From Lederbergia galactosidilytica (GTDB lineage: Bacteria; Bacillota; Bacilli; Bacillales; Bacillaceae_C), in NCBI RefSeq assembly GCF_017873565.1, contig NZ_JAGGKH010000009.1, positions 1 to 64,000 of the forward strand: a DNA stretch of 64,000 nt. Reading direction: 5' to 3'. Position 1 is the first letter of the stretch, and the number at the start of each line of letters is the position of its first letter. Position numbers and translations under genes: made by a program. Below are positions 26,038 to 35,467 of the stretch, one piece after another. A model generated the notes under the pieces. That model searched no databases. It was not told the origin of the DNA and was given only the letters and a program-made list of their open reading frames with translations.

Positions 26038-26841
26038 ATGGGACAAGATGGACAAATTGTGGAAAAAACTTTATTCCCTTCACCAAATCCTTTTGTGAAA
26101 CTATTTTTAGTTACCTATATATCAGCTGGCTTAAAGGTGAAGGGATTATTAGCGGAACCGAAGCAAGTGGGCGAATATGAAGGTTTTCTTTACTTACGGG
26201 GCGGGATTAAAAATGTAGGGATGGTTAGACCGGCGCGGATAGCCCAATTTGCTTCAGAAGGTTTTATTGTATTTGCCCCTTTTTACCGTGGAAATCGTGG
26301 GGGAGAGGGTAATGAAGATTTTGCTGGTGAAGATCGCCAAGATGCCTTTGCTGGTTTTGCATTACTACAGGGACATCCGTGTGTTCTTCCGGAGCGAATC
26401 CATATTTTTGGCTTTTCGCGAGGCGGTGTGATGGCCCTCCTTACAGGATTACAATACAGCAATGCTGCTTCGATTGTAACTTGGGGAGGTGTATCAGATT
26501 TAGCTTTAACCTATGTGGAGCGTGTTGATCTGCGACGGATGATGAAAAGGGTAATTGGTGGATCACCGAAGAAAGCTCTAGAGGAATACCGATGGCGTAC
26601 ACCACTTTATGAAATGGAAGCAATGAAACCGCCTGTTTTAATTATCCACGGTATGCTTGACGATAATGTGACGATCGAGCATGCATATCGCTTAGAAAAG
26701 AGATTACACAGTCTTGGAAAGTATGTGGAAACTTGGTATTTTGAAAACTATACCCACTATTTTCCACCAGCGATCAATCGAAAAGTTGTGAAAGATCTTT
26801 GTTATTGGATGAAACAGCGAGATAATCACGATATAATATAA
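26038..26841 (+). CDS. ytmA: Alpha/beta hydrolase, prolyl-oligopeptidase type (YtmA)
   Basis: A 267-residue hydrolase. The nucleophile motif GFSRGG is near residues 125-130, the acid in HGMLDDNV near 205 and the histidine in NYTHYFPP near 240, so the triad is complete. No signal peptide. The natural substrate is unknown; the family includes acyl-peptidases and esterases. GAAAGGAGCG precedes ATG 26038, and ytmB follows 33 bases downstream, as in B. subtilis. Confidence 0.85.
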   Translation: MGQDGQIVEKTLFPSPNPFVKLFLVTYISAGLKVKGLLAEPKQVGEYEGFLYLRGGIKNVGMVRPARIAQFASEGFIVFAPFYRGNRGGEGNEDFAGEDRQDAFAGFALLQGHPCVLPERIHIFGFSRGGVMALLTGLQYSNAASIVTWGGVSDLALTYVERVDLRRMMKRVIGGSPKKALEEYRWRTPLYEMEAMKPPVLIIHGMLDDNVTIEHAYRLEKRLHSLGKYVETWYFENYTHYFPPAINRKVVKDLCYWMKQRDNHDII

Positions 26842-26874
26842 TGGAAATCATTCAATTAGAAATGGGGGATCATC

Positions 26875-27117
26875 ATGGGTATGCCCTTAGAATTAAATAC
26901 AATGATTGTGACAAAAGGGAAAGAAGAAAGACAACAAGAAAATCAATTTACTTTGAAAAAAGATGGATATCGGCTTTATCCAATCGATATTCCTATTGAG
27001 TTACGGCATACAATTGAAAGTGACTACCGGGCAACAGCTAAGATTCAAAAGGTCGAGTGGGAGAATAACCAAACGATTATTACGTACCAGCTACTTGCCT
27101 TACATTCAAGTAATTAA
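26875..27117 (+). CDS. ytmB: DUF2584 family protein YtmB
   Basis: An 80-residue protein starting MGMPLELNTMIVTKGKEE, matching the DUF2584/YtmB family. It is beta-rich and soluble, with no known function, and probably cotranscribed with ytmA. Confidence 0.85.
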   Translation: MGMPLELNTMIVTKGKEERQQENQFTLKKDGYRLYPIDIPIELRHTIESDYRATAKIQKVEWENNQTIITYQLLALHSSN

Positions 27118-27124
27118 AACGAGG

Positions 27125-27156
27125 GATCTTTTGCGATAAGCAAAAGGTCTTTCTGT
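27125..27156 (+). terminator. Weak terminator after ytmB
   Basis: Stem GATCTTTTGC/GCAAAAGGTC followed by TTTCTGTATTTT. The rest of 27157-27412 shows no gene; it must carry the metK promoter. Confidence 0.55.
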
Positions 27157-27412
27157 ATTTTCCGGAAAGAATAGTGGGAAGCCAAATGTCTCTTGGACAT
27201 TCCAATGTTTCTATCTAAAAGCGGTATAAATGTTTTCCACATGTAATAAAACGAATGCTTATTTTTATTTGTCTAAAAGTTAGCCATACATTTCCTTAAA
27301 AACTAAGATTTATCGTTACCATTCCTATTTAATCGTCTAAGGAGTGATCTAATTGCAATTCCGTGCTTGACCCTTATCGAATTTTGCGTTATGATTTTAC
27401 ATTGAACGGATA

Positions 27413-27533
27413 CTCTTATCCTGAGATGGTGGAGGGAACAGGCCCTATGAAACCCAGCAACCTACTACGAATCAATGGTTTTCCGTAGCAAGGTGCTAAC
27501 CTGGTGCAAGGCAATTGCCTTGGACGATAAGAG
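27413..27533 (+). promoter_or_regulatory. SAM-I riboswitch (S-box)
   Basis: The conserved S-box elements are in order: closing stem CTCTTATC/GATAAGAG, TGGAGGGAACAGGCCC, TATGAAACCCAGCAACC, and AAGGTGCTAACCTG. The stem P1 can alternate with the terminator that follows. S-adenosylmethionine binding is expected to stop transcription before metK. Confidence 0.96.
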
Positions 27534-27554
27534 TGAAAGGCTCGGATAAGAATT

Positions 27555-27598
27555 AACCTTTCCTCTATTTTTATGCGGGAAAGGTTTTTCGTTTTTTA
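27555..27598 (+). terminator. Riboswitch-controlled terminator upstream of metK
   Basis: Stem AACCTTTCC/GGAAAGGTT followed by TTTCGTTTTTT, immediately downstream of the S-box aptamer. Confidence 0.92.
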
Positions 27599-27659
27599 AG
27601 AGATAAGAATGTATAAAAATTTCCTTGGAATTATTATAGGACTGGTATATGTTATCCAG

Positions 27660-27745
27660 CTCTAGGCGCGATTGGCTTGCGGTCGTGGCGTTAATTTGTC
27701 ACAATTTTAGTTGCTTATTTTGCGGACGCCGTGCGCTTTTCTTAG
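27660..27745 (-). repeat. Short dispersed repeat between riboswitch terminator and metK
   Basis: On the minus strand it starts AAGAAAAGCGC and ends GCGCCTAGAGCTGGAT, the terminal segments of the family copies at 56769 and 61540. The interior is unlike the other copies. It lengthens the metK leader by roughly 90 bases. Confidence 0.5.
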
Positions 27746-27769
27746 GAGATTATTTAAGGAGGAACTTAG

Positions 27770-28966
27770 GTGTCAAACAATCGACGTTTATTTACTTCGG
27801 AATCTGTCACAGAAGGACATCCAGACAAAATATGTGATCAAATTTCCGACTCTATTTTAGATGAACTTTTGGCAGATGACCCCAATGCTCGTGTGGCATG
27901 TGAAACTTCAGTTACTACAGGACTTGTGCTTGTAGCAGGGGAAATCACCACAACAACATACGTGGATATTCCAAAAATTGTCAGAGAAACATTAAAGGAA
28001 ATCGGCTATACTCGTGCAAAATATGGATTTGATGCAGATACTTGTGCGGTTATGACTTCGATTGATGAACAATCACCTGACATTGCTTCAGGGGTGAATA
28101 CCGCGTTAGAAGCAAGAGAAGGAAAAATGACAGAAGCTGAAATTGAAGCAATTGGTGCTGGGGATCAAGGTTTAATGTTTGGCTATGCATGTAATGAAAC
28201 AGAGGAATTAATGCCGCTTCCGATCTCATTAGCGCACCGAATGTCAAGAAAGCTAGCAGAGGTAAGAAAGCAAAAAGTTCTTCCTTACTTACGACCAGAT
28301 GGAAAAACGCAAGTGACGGTAGAATATGATGAAGATGGTAATCCTGTGCGAATCGATACGATCGTTATTTCTACTCAGCATCACCCAGATATTGAACTAG
28401 CGCAAATTCAAGAGGATATGAAAAACTGTGTGATTGCACCTGTTGTGCCTGAAGAGTTATTGGATGAGGAAACAAAGTATTTTATTAATCCAACAGGTCG
28501 ATTTGTGATTGGTGGACCTCAAGGGGACGCTGGTTTAACTGGAAGAAAAATCATCGTTGATACGTATGGTGGCTATGCTCGCCATGGAGGGGGAGCTTTC
28601 TCTGGAAAGGATCCCACGAAAGTAGATCGTTCAGCAGCCTATGCAGCCCGCTATGTAGCAAAGAATATTGTGGCAGCAGGATTAGCGGATAAATGTGAAG
28701 TGCAATTGGCCTATGCGATTGGCGTTGCTCAGCCTGTTTCGATCTCTGTTGATACATTTGGAACAGGGAAAGTGTCTGAAGAAAATCTGGTGGGGGCGAT
28801 TCGTGCCCATTTTGATTTACGCCCGGCTGGGATTATCAAGATGTTAGACCTTAGACGTCCAATCTATAAACAAACTGCCGCCTATGGACATTTTGGACGG
28901 CTTGATCTAGATCTCCCATGGGAAAGAACAGATAAGGCAGAAGAGCTTTTAAAAGCTGTACAATAA
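27770..28966 (+). CDS. metK: S-adenosylmethionine synthetase MetK
   Basis: A 398-residue enzyme making S-adenosylmethionine from methionine and ATP. Family motifs: [13 protein letters not shown] near residue 13, [12 protein letters not shown] near 118 and [16 protein letters not shown] near 268. The start is GTG 27770 with AAGGAGG 8 bases upstream. Expression should be repressed by its product through the upstream S-box riboswitch. Full length. Confidence 0.97.
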   Translation: MSNNRRLFTSESVTEGHPDKICDQISDSILDELLADDPNARVACETSVTTGLVLVAGEITTTTYVDIPKIVRETLKEIGYTRAKYGFDADTCAVMTSIDEQSPDIASGVNTALEAREGKMTEAEIEAIGAGDQGLMFGYACNETEELMPLPISLAHRMSRKLAEVRKQKVLPYLRPDGKTQVTVEYDEDGNPVRIDTIVISTQHHPDIELAQIQEDMKNCVIAPVVPEELLDEETKYFINPTGRFVIGGPQGDAGLTGRKIIVDTYGGYARHGGGAFSGKDPTKVDRSAAYAARYVAKNIVAAGLADKCEVQLAYAIGVAQPVSISVDTFGTGKVSEENLVGAIRAHFDLRPAGIIKMLDLRRPIYKQTAAYGHFGRLDLDLPWERTDKAEELLKAVQ

Positions 28967-29005
28967 ATCTAATAAATATACATGTTTACAGATATTTAGG
29001 TAAAA

Positions 29006-29039
29006 ATAACAGGGCAAGATTTGCTCTGTTATTTTTTGA
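29006..29039 (+). terminator. Terminator of metK
   Basis: Stem AACAGGGCAA/TTGCTCTGTT followed by ATTTTTTG. The remaining gap to asnB (29040-29357) contains no gene or repeat that I can recognise. Confidence 0.9.
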
Positions 29040-29357
29040 CGATTATACAAAAAAGTTAGGAGCAAACGGATGAACAGCAAAGCATGCGCCGTCATGGCCG
29101 TAGGCTCGAAAATCTTCTCCTTTTATTCCCATTTTGGCTGAAGTAGGGAGCTCTCGTAAGTGTTACACCTTTGTGAACTTCGTTGCTATAAACATGATTA
29201 CCCATATTGGTAGTAGCAATGATGATCAATACAATTCACGTTCGATTCATTTTTGCAGCTTTTTTTACGGATAAATACTGACAAAGATTCGCAATCAATG
29301 CTAAAATAGAAGCATTGAAAATGAGTACTGTTGTTTATAATAGAGGAGTGTCGAAAC

Positions 29358-31244
29358 ATGTGCGGTTTTATCGGTTGTGTCCATGATCATCCAACATCAG
29401 GTAAAAATCCTGATCAAGAGCTTTTTCATCAAATGAATACGATTATTACTCATCGTGGACCAGATGATGAAGGCTATTTTGAAGATGAACATGTTCAATT
29501 TGGTTTTCGCAGATTAAGCATCATTGATATTGAAAGTGGAAAACAGCCGCTTTCTTATGAAAATGACCGCTATTGGATTATTTTTAATGGAGAAATCTAT
29601 AATTATGTGGAATTGCGTGAAGAACTGATTGAAGCAGGATTTACGTTTGACACAGATTCTGATACAGAGGTTTTAATTGCCCTTTTCAGCCAGTTAGGTG
29701 AAAAGGCAGTAGAAAAGCTCCGGGGGATGTTTGCTTTTCTTATTTGGGATAAAGAAGAGCAAACATTGTTTGGGGCGCGCGATCCATTTGGAATTAAGCC
29801 ATTCTTTTATAAAGAAGATGGTGCTAGGACTTTTTTTGCGTCAGAGAAAAAGAGTATTTTACCTGCGATCGAAAATAAGGAATTAAATCATGAGTCTTTA
29901 CAGCATTATTTAACCTATCAATTTGTCCCAGAACCTGAAACAATGACAAAAGGGATTAAGAAATTAGAACCTGGTCATTATTTCGTTAAAAAAGTAAATC
30001 AGCCAATGAATATCCAACGTTACTGGAAAGCCCATTTCCAACCTGTACAAAAATCTGAACAGGATTTTATTAAGGAAATCAAGGAAGTTTTATTTGATTC
30101 CGTGAATGTGCATATGCGCAGTGATGTGCCTGTTGGTTCTTTTCTATCCGGTGGGATTGATTCAACGATTATTGTTTCAATTGCGAAATTATATAATCCA
30201 AAAATCAAAACTTTTTCCGTTGGTTTTGAGCGTGATGGCTTTAGTGAAATTGATGTGGCAAAAGAAACAGCAGATAAATTAGGTGTTGAAAACATCAGCT
30301 ATGTGATTACACCGGAAGAATATATGAAAGAATTACCGAAGATTATGTGGTATATGGACGACCCATTGGCGGATCCTGCTTGTGTGCCGCTTTATTTTGT
30401 AGCAAGAGAAGCACGGAAACATGTGAAGGTCGTACTTTCTGGAGAAGGATCAGATGAGTTATTCGGTGGTTATAATATTTATCGTGAACCACAATCTTTA
30501 GAAGTATTTAATAAAATACCTAAAGTGGGAAAAACGATTTTACGCGCATTAGCGAATGTCCTTCCTGAAGGAGTAAAAGGCAAAAGCTTCATTGAACGTG
30601 GGGTAACCCCAATGGAAGAAAGATATATCGGCAATGCCAAGATGTTTGAGGAAAGCGAAAAACGCCGCTTATTAAAGCAATATAATGAAAGTATTGATTA
30701 CCGAGATATTACTCGCCAACTTTATCAAGATACAATTGGTTATGATCCCGTCGATCGGATGCAATTTGTCGATATTCACACATGGATGCGTGGCGATATT
30801 TTGCTGAAAGCCGATAAAGTGACAATGGCCCATTCCCTAGAATTACGGGTGCCGTTTTTGGATAAGGAAGTATTCAATGTCGCTTCAAGAATTCCAACCA
30901 GTTTAAAAACAGCGGAAGGGACAACGAAATATGTGTTGCGCCAAGCTGCAAAAGGCATAATCCCTGACCATGTTTTAGATCGGAAAAAACTAGGCTTCCC
31001 TGTCCCTATTCGTCACTGGTTAAAAGATGAAATGTATGAGTGGGCAAAAGAAATTATTCGTAATAGTGATACAGATTATATTTTGGATAAGCAATATGTA
31101 TTAAACTTATTAGAAGATCATTGCCAAGGAAAAATGGACTACAGTCGTAAAATCTGGACTGTGCTTGTCTTTATGGTTTGGCATGCGGTCTATGTTGAAG
31201 AACAATACGATTTTGGGAAAGAACTAGCTGTTGCCCATTCGTAA
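29358..31244 (+). CDS. asnB: Glutamine-hydrolysing asparagine synthetase AsnB
   Basis: A 628-residue class II glutamine amidotransferase fused to an asparagine synthetase domain. After removal of Met the N-terminal nucleophile is Cys2 (MCGFIGC), so the start must be ATG 29358 (GAGGAG upstream), not the longer open frame from 29331. The ATP pyrophosphatase loop SGGIDST is near residue 264. A terminator follows, so it is monocistronic; metK lies upstream as in B. subtilis. Confidence 0.95.
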   Translation: MCGFIGCVHDHPTSGKNPDQELFHQMNTIITHRGPDDEGYFEDEHVQFGFRRLSIIDIESGKQPLSYENDRYWIIFNGEIYNYVELREELIEAGFTFDTDSDTEVLIALFSQLGEKAVEKLRGMFAFLIWDKEEQTLFGARDPFGIKPFFYKEDGARTFFASEKKSILPAIENKELNHESLQHYLTYQFVPEPETMTKGIKKLEPGHYFVKKVNQPMNIQRYWKAHFQPVQKSEQDFIKEIKEVLFDSVNVHMRSDVPVGSFLSGGIDSTIIVSIAKLYNPKIKTFSVGFERDGFSEIDVAKETADKLGVENISYVITPEEYMKELPKIMWYMDDPLADPACVPLYFVAREARKHVKVVLSGEGSDELFGGYNIYREPQSLEVFNKIPKVGKTILRALANVLPEGVKGKSFIERGVTPMEERYIGNAKMFEESEKRRLLKQYNESIDYRDITRQLYQDTIGYDPVDRMQFVDIHTWMRGDILLKADKVTMAHSLELRVPFLDKEVFNVASRIPTSLKTAEGTTKYVLRQAAKGIIPDHVLDRKKLGFPVPIRHWLKDEMYEWAKEIIRNSDTDYILDKQYVLNLLEDHCQGKMDYSRKIWTVLVFMVWHAVYVEEQYDFGKELAVAHS

Positions 31245-31246
31245 TG

Positions 31247-31281
31247 AAAAGAGCCAAGGTGATAGCCTTGGCTCTTTTTTA
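31247..31281 (+). terminator. Terminator of asnB
   Basis: Stem AAAAGAGCCAAGG/CCTTGGCTCTTTT with a short loop, 3 bases after the stop codon. Confidence 0.92.
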
Positions 31282-31389
31282 AAAAATGAGGTAGTAGAAT
31301 CAATACATAGATATGAATGGACTAAACCTAGTTGATTCCCACAAAATGAGGAGGACTAACTCATTAAGCTTGAAATAAGGAGGTATCAG

Positions 31390-31998
31390 GTGTTTATGCA
31401 GTCAATAGAAATTCAAATGTTACCAAGTCAGGCAAGTAGTAATTTAGAGGATATGAAAAAAGTGACAAATATTGTGAACGATGTGTATGGGGTTTCAGAG
31501 GAGAATCTTTGGATGGATGGCGCAGTCCGTACAACAGTCGAAGAAATCGCAGAGTATACGGAGAATGGTGAAATCGCCGTCGCTCGATCCATGGAGCAAA
31601 TTATTGGCTGTGTGCGTGTCACCTGGATTGACAAAGAGACGGGAGAATTAGGAATGCTTGCTGTCGATGAGCAATACCAAGGAACTGGCATTGGACGAAA
31701 GCTAATCCTCTTTGCAGAAGAGAAATGCCGAAATGAAGAATTTCATAAGATGCAACTTGAACTATTAGTCCCTGAAGAAGGGTCTCACCCATCTAAAGTA
31801 ATATTGGAAAATTGGTATACACGTCTTGGGTATCAGCAGATCCGTACTGATAGCTTTGCTGCTTCATTTCCGAGATTAGCGCAATTACTTGCGATTCCCT
31901 GTAAATTAGTCGTTTTTCAAAAGCAACTAAAAAAGCAAGCAGTTACCTCAGGACATAAACAATTTGAAGGAATATCGAGATCATGTGACGGAGATTAA
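31390..31998 (+). CDS. GNAT family N-acetyltransferase
   Basis: A 202-residue acetyl-CoA-dependent acyltransferase. The GNAT core is visible: LGMLAVDEQYQGTGIGRKLI (acetyl-CoA-binding motif A near residues 85-104) and a C-terminal NWYTRLGYQQ motif B. The substrate is unknown. The start is GTG 31390, with AAGGAGG 6 bases upstream; ATG 31396 is the alternative. Confidence 0.85.
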   Translation: MFMQSIEIQMLPSQASSNLEDMKKVTNIVNDVYGVSEENLWMDGAVRTTVEEIAEYTENGEIAVARSMEQIIGCVRVTWIDKETGELGMLAVDEQYQGTGIGRKLILFAEEKCRNEEFHKMQLELLVPEEGSHPSKVILENWYTRLGYQQIRTDSFAASFPRLAQLLAIPCKLVVFQKQLKKQAVTSGHKQFEGISRSCDGD

Positions 31999-32570
31999 AG
32001 GGTAAGAAACAACGATTTTTAAGAATGCTTGTTTCGATATTTGTAATGAATTTCGCGGAAATATGATAATTTGCAACGAGGAATCAGATATTGTGAGGGT
32101 GGTTGGTTGTCAATCTTCTTTCGGGTTTGTGGAAAGGAGGGGAGCACTATCGAAACATTTCTTGAATTATCCGGGAAGTTCTGAAAGTGGGCAGCAAGTG
32201 CAGACTTCTTTAAAAGGATCGCTATAGAAAAAGGTAAACCACCCTACGCCGTCGCAAGCGCCATCGCTACTATGAATCCCTTTAAGGAGAAAATCGGGGG
32301 AGGTATTATTCACCGTAATGACTTTCCTCTTGTATAATGTGGCTTGTCAAGCTGTCCATCCCCTTCCCATTCATAATGGGATATATCTGGGTATTTCAGT
32401 GCTTGGATCTGAAATAATATATCTTATTAAGAATATATGAAGAAAAACAAACCATCGAGTACAGCTGCCGAAAACATTCGGTTTACAATCCTGTCTGACT
32501 AGAAAGAGTATGCTTTCTTATTTATTAAATAAAGTAGTTAAAAAAGCTATACTATAAGTATTTAATAACA
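31999..32570. other. Gene-poor stretch with a possible gene remnant
   Basis: About 570 bases follow the GNAT gene with no recognised gene, RNA or terminator. The only protein-like signal is the headless frame at 32185-32337, listed separately. Confidence 0.5.
32185..32337 (+). pseudogene. Possible gene remnant
   Basis: A 50-codon frame after a stop reads KWAASADFFKRIAIEKGKPP, YAVASAIATMNPFKEKI, then GGGIIHRNDFPLV and stop. The composition is unusually protein-like for an intergenic region, but no start codon with a ribosome binding site is present. I do not recognise the family. Confidence 0.3.
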
Positions 32571-32608
32571 AAAAAAGAGAGGAAATGAATCCCTCTCTTT
32601 TTTCGATT
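32571..32608. terminator. Bidirectional hairpin
   Basis: Stem AAAAAAGAGAGG/CCTCTCTTTTTT, with A/T runs on both sides so that it can terminate either strand. It probably ends the minus-strand C39 peptidase transcript. Confidence 0.75.
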
Positions 32609-32806
32609 GAAAATGGTGTCTTTGCCCTCGGAAAAAGCATGAACTGAAGGTTCCTGCTGTGTAAAAGGGTTCACAGCCTAGTCGCGCTCCTTTAGCGGCA
32701 GGCTTGCAGTGTAACGTTTTGTTGCTTCTCTTGCACTAGTACATCCTTGTATGTCACAATGCCTTTGTGACTAACTTATTTTTGAGATGCCTCTAAAGAA
32801 AAGCCG

Positions 32807-33637
32807 TTATTTTTTTGCTGAGAAAGTAATTGCCTGGCTCCCCATTTGCACCCAAGATTTTTCAAAGTCTTTGATTGATGCTTTTTTATTTTTCTTTCCG
32901 GTTAATGGGTCATTGAAATAGACAAAATCTTTATCATATCCGGTTATTAAGACGGAATGTTCCTTCCTTGTAATCTGAATTTCTCCTGATTCTGTATGCC
33001 AAGTTTGAAAATACGAATCTTCTAACTTTCGATATTCGGTATTAATGATAACCCAAACGGGTCTTCCATCTGAAAGGGGAATTTTTAATTCTTCGAATGT
33101 TTGTCCAGTTAAGTTGACCATTTGTCCTGGCAAATAAGCTTCTGCTAGTTCCATAATAGGAGCATGATATACACCGAGTCCTGGTGTTTCAAAGGAATAC
33201 ATATCTCCAATAAAGCCATTATGGGGATCACCGTAATAAATTTTTCCATCCCTTATTTCCCTTTTAGCAGGATGTTTCTTCACCTTTTCAGCGAGTTCCA
33301 TTTTATCTGCTTCGACCCCAGCACTGTGAAGCAACATAGCTAATGAAGTAACTTCACAGCCTCTTGGTAATTCGGGAAGTTGCGGGATGACCGGAGCATC
33401 GATTTTTACCTGATCCTTTATTTTTATTAACGCATATTCAGCTTGAGATATTATTGATGATTCGGAGCCCTCTGCGATCTGCTTTTCGTTCCAGTTAGAA
33501 TCAAATAAAATAACAAGGATCAACACTAAGAGGCCTGTAAGGAATAAATTTTTCACTTGCTTTAGCTTAAATTTCACGATAAGGAAAATGATGATTATTG
33601 CAATTAATGCAATAACTGAGACCAATAAATAGACCAT
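32807..33637 (-). CDS. Membrane-anchored C39-like cysteine peptidase (YvpB-like)
   Basis: A 276-residue protein with two hydrophobic segments in residues 1-48, then an extracytoplasmic C39-type papain-like domain. Catalytic residues are visible: Cys94 in PRGCEVTSLAM, His227 in EHSVLITGYD and the Asn-Asp of FNDP at 242-243. Peptidases of this class cleave leader peptides or surface proteins; no bacteriocin or ABC exporter gene is nearby, so a free-standing surface or sporulation role is more likely. A degraded repeat lies in the downstream gap. Confidence 0.82.
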   Translation of the reverse strand: MVYLLVSVIALIAIIIIFLIVKFKLKQVKNLFLTGLLVLILVILFDSNWNEKQIAEGSESSIISQAEYALIKIKDQVKIDAPVIPQLPELPRGCEVTSLAMLLHSAGVEADKMELAEKVKKHPAKREIRDGKIYYGDPHNGFIGDMYSFETPGLGVYHAPIMELAEAYLPGQMVNLTGQTFEELKIPLSDGRPVWVIINTEYRKLEDSYFQTWHTESGEIQITRKEHSVLITGYDKDFVYFNDPLTGKKNKKASIKDFEKSWVQMGSQAITFSAKK

Positions 33638-33804
33638 GAGAATCCACCTTTATTCTAATCTAGCCTTTGACTATTTTATCGGCACGAATAAAAGATTTTT
33701 CAGCATGTTCACTGAAATGTCAGAGGTAACTGAATAAAGTGTATAAGAATGACTCCCGGAAGTAAGTGTTGATTAGTTTTGGATGATCAAAATGTCAGTT
33801 AAAA

Positions 33805-34320
33805 CTATTTCTTTAACTTCTTATAATACTTTGCTTTCTCCACATATTCCCTTGAAATTCGCTCCATATCTTGGATGTCCTCTTCTGTTAATGGGCGGAT
33901 AACTTGGGCAGGGCGGCCAAAAGCTAAGCAATTTGGTGGAATCTTTTTCCCTTGAGAAACAAGGCTTCCAGCCCCAATAAAAGCACCTTCCCCAATTTCA
34001 GCACCATCTAGAATGATCGATCCCATGCCAATTAAGGCTTTCTTGCGAATAATACTGCTATGTAAAATAACTTGATGGCCGATCGTCACATCATCTTCAA
34101 TGATTAGTGGACGATCTGGACTTTGATGCAATAGACATTGGTCTTGAATATTCACCCGTTCACCGATTATGGTTGGCGCTACATCTCCGCGAATGACTGA
34201 ATGAAACCAAACACTTGAGTCTGCCCCAATTTTCACATCACCAGTAATCGTCGCAAAATCAGCAATAAAAACAGAATCATCTACTTCAGGCATTTTTCCA
34301 TTAAATGGGTAAATAGACAA
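33805..34320 (-). CDS. ytoA: Gamma-class carbonic anhydrase family protein YtoA
   Basis: About 171 residues of left-handed beta-helix (hexapeptide repeats such as IIEDDVTIGHQVILHS and IGEGAFIGAGSLV). The zinc ligand histidines (HQS, GHQV, LHSS) of gamma carbonic anhydrases are present. I choose TTG 34320: AAAGG lies 8 bases upstream and the N-terminus (SIYPFNGK) matches B. subtilis YtoA; ATG 34329 sits directly on the ribosome binding site and 34392 is only an open frame. Enzymatic activity is not proven for YtoA. Confidence 0.88.
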   Translation of the reverse strand: MSIYPFNGKMPEVDDSVFIADFATITGDVKIGADSSVWFHSVIRGDVAPTIIGERVNIQDQCLLHQSPDRPLIIEDDVTIGHQVILHSSIIRKKALIGMGSIILDGAEIGEGAFIGAGSLVSQGKKIPPNCLAFGRPAQVIRPLTEEDIQDMERISREYVEKAKYYKKLKK

Positions 34321-34498
34321 AAAAATCATCCTTTCTCTTTGTACTTCCCTTAGTTTATCAAAGAATGTATAGAGACGGTGGCGGTTGAGCAAAATTTATG
34401 TAATAACTGTGAGCGAGTGGGAGTAAGCTAAAATCCCTCATAATCTGTTAAATCGGGTTATAATAACGATAGAGAATCTATCTGAAAACATGTGGTGA

Positions 34499-35311
34499 AT
34501 GAAAATGAAAAAATTTGAAACAGAACAGCCAGCAGTTGGTGTCATTGTCATTATTCACGGTGCTATGGAACACCATGGACGTTATTGGTGGCTGATTGAG
34601 ATGTGGAGAGCTGAAGGTTTTCACGTTATTACTGGGGACTTACCTGGACAAGGCTTAACGACTAGAGCACATCGGGGGCATATTGATTCGTTTGATGAAT
34701 ATGTGAATGAAACAGTCGATTGGGTGCAAACAGCTAAAAGCTATGAGCTTCCTGTTTTTGTTTTAGGTCATAGTATGGGCGGATTAACCGCAATCCGGAT
34801 GTTACAAACAACAGATATCAGCGTGGATGGATTGCTGTTATCCTCGCCTTGTCTTGGATTAAAAGAATATCCATCCGTTCCTTTGAATGCTCTCACAGTG
34901 GGGCTAAATTGGATTGCCCCAGGATTAAAAGTAAACCCTGGATTGAATGTAAATCTCGCGACACGGGACGAAGATGTAAAAGAAAGAACGTTAAACGACG
35001 GTCTTACGATTACGAAAGTTTCTGTACGCTGGTATCGTGAGCTTGTTAGTGCAATGAAACTAGCCTTTGAGCAAATGTCAAAATTCCCTGATATCCCTTT
35101 ATTGGTTCTTCAAGGTGGGGATGATAAAATTGTGGATAAGTTAGAAGTTTTTGAATGGTTTAACCGTGTGAAGAGTACAGAGAAAATCTATAAAGAGTGG
35201 CATGACTGTTATCATGAAATTTTTAACGAGCCTGAAAAAGAACAAGTCTTCCTGTACGCAAAAAACTTTGTAGAATTAAGATTGCAATATTTGGATGAGA
35301 GAGAAGTATGA
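34499..35311 (+). CDS. ytpA: Lysophospholipase-like alpha/beta hydrolase YtpA
   Basis: A 270-residue serine hydrolase with nucleophile motif GHSMGG near residues 90-95, an N-terminal VIIHGAMEHHGRYW oxyanion segment and a C-terminal His in CYHEIFNEP. This is the YtpA family, reported in B. subtilis to act on phospholipids in making the lysophospholipid antibiotic bacilysocin (from memory). ytpB follows on the same strand. Confidence 0.88.
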   Translation: MKMKKFETEQPAVGVIVIIHGAMEHHGRYWWLIEMWRAEGFHVITGDLPGQGLTTRAHRGHIDSFDEYVNETVDWVQTAKSYELPVFVLGHSMGGLTAIRMLQTTDISVDGLLLSSPCLGLKEYPSVPLNALTVGLNWIAPGLKVNPGLNVNLATRDEDVKERTLNDGLTITKVSVRWYRELVSAMKLAFEQMSKFPDIPLLVLQGGDDKIVDKLEVFEWFNRVKSTEKIYKEWHDCYHEIFNEPEKEQVFLYAKNFVELRLQYLDEREV

Positions 35312-35467
35312 AATGGTGTCTTCTTGTAGGAACTATTGTGCTTTTTTCGATAAGCTTAGTGGACATGAGGTCAATAGAAAATTTAGGTTTGTCATAGTCG
35401 TGAGCGCAGGCTGTTAAGTAGATCTAAACAGGTATCAGCACTTTTCAAGAATGAAGAGGTGAATAGT

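Noticed and set aside
28050-28757. Antisense frames within metK
   Set aside because: Low-complexity peptides opposite a conserved gene, without start signals.
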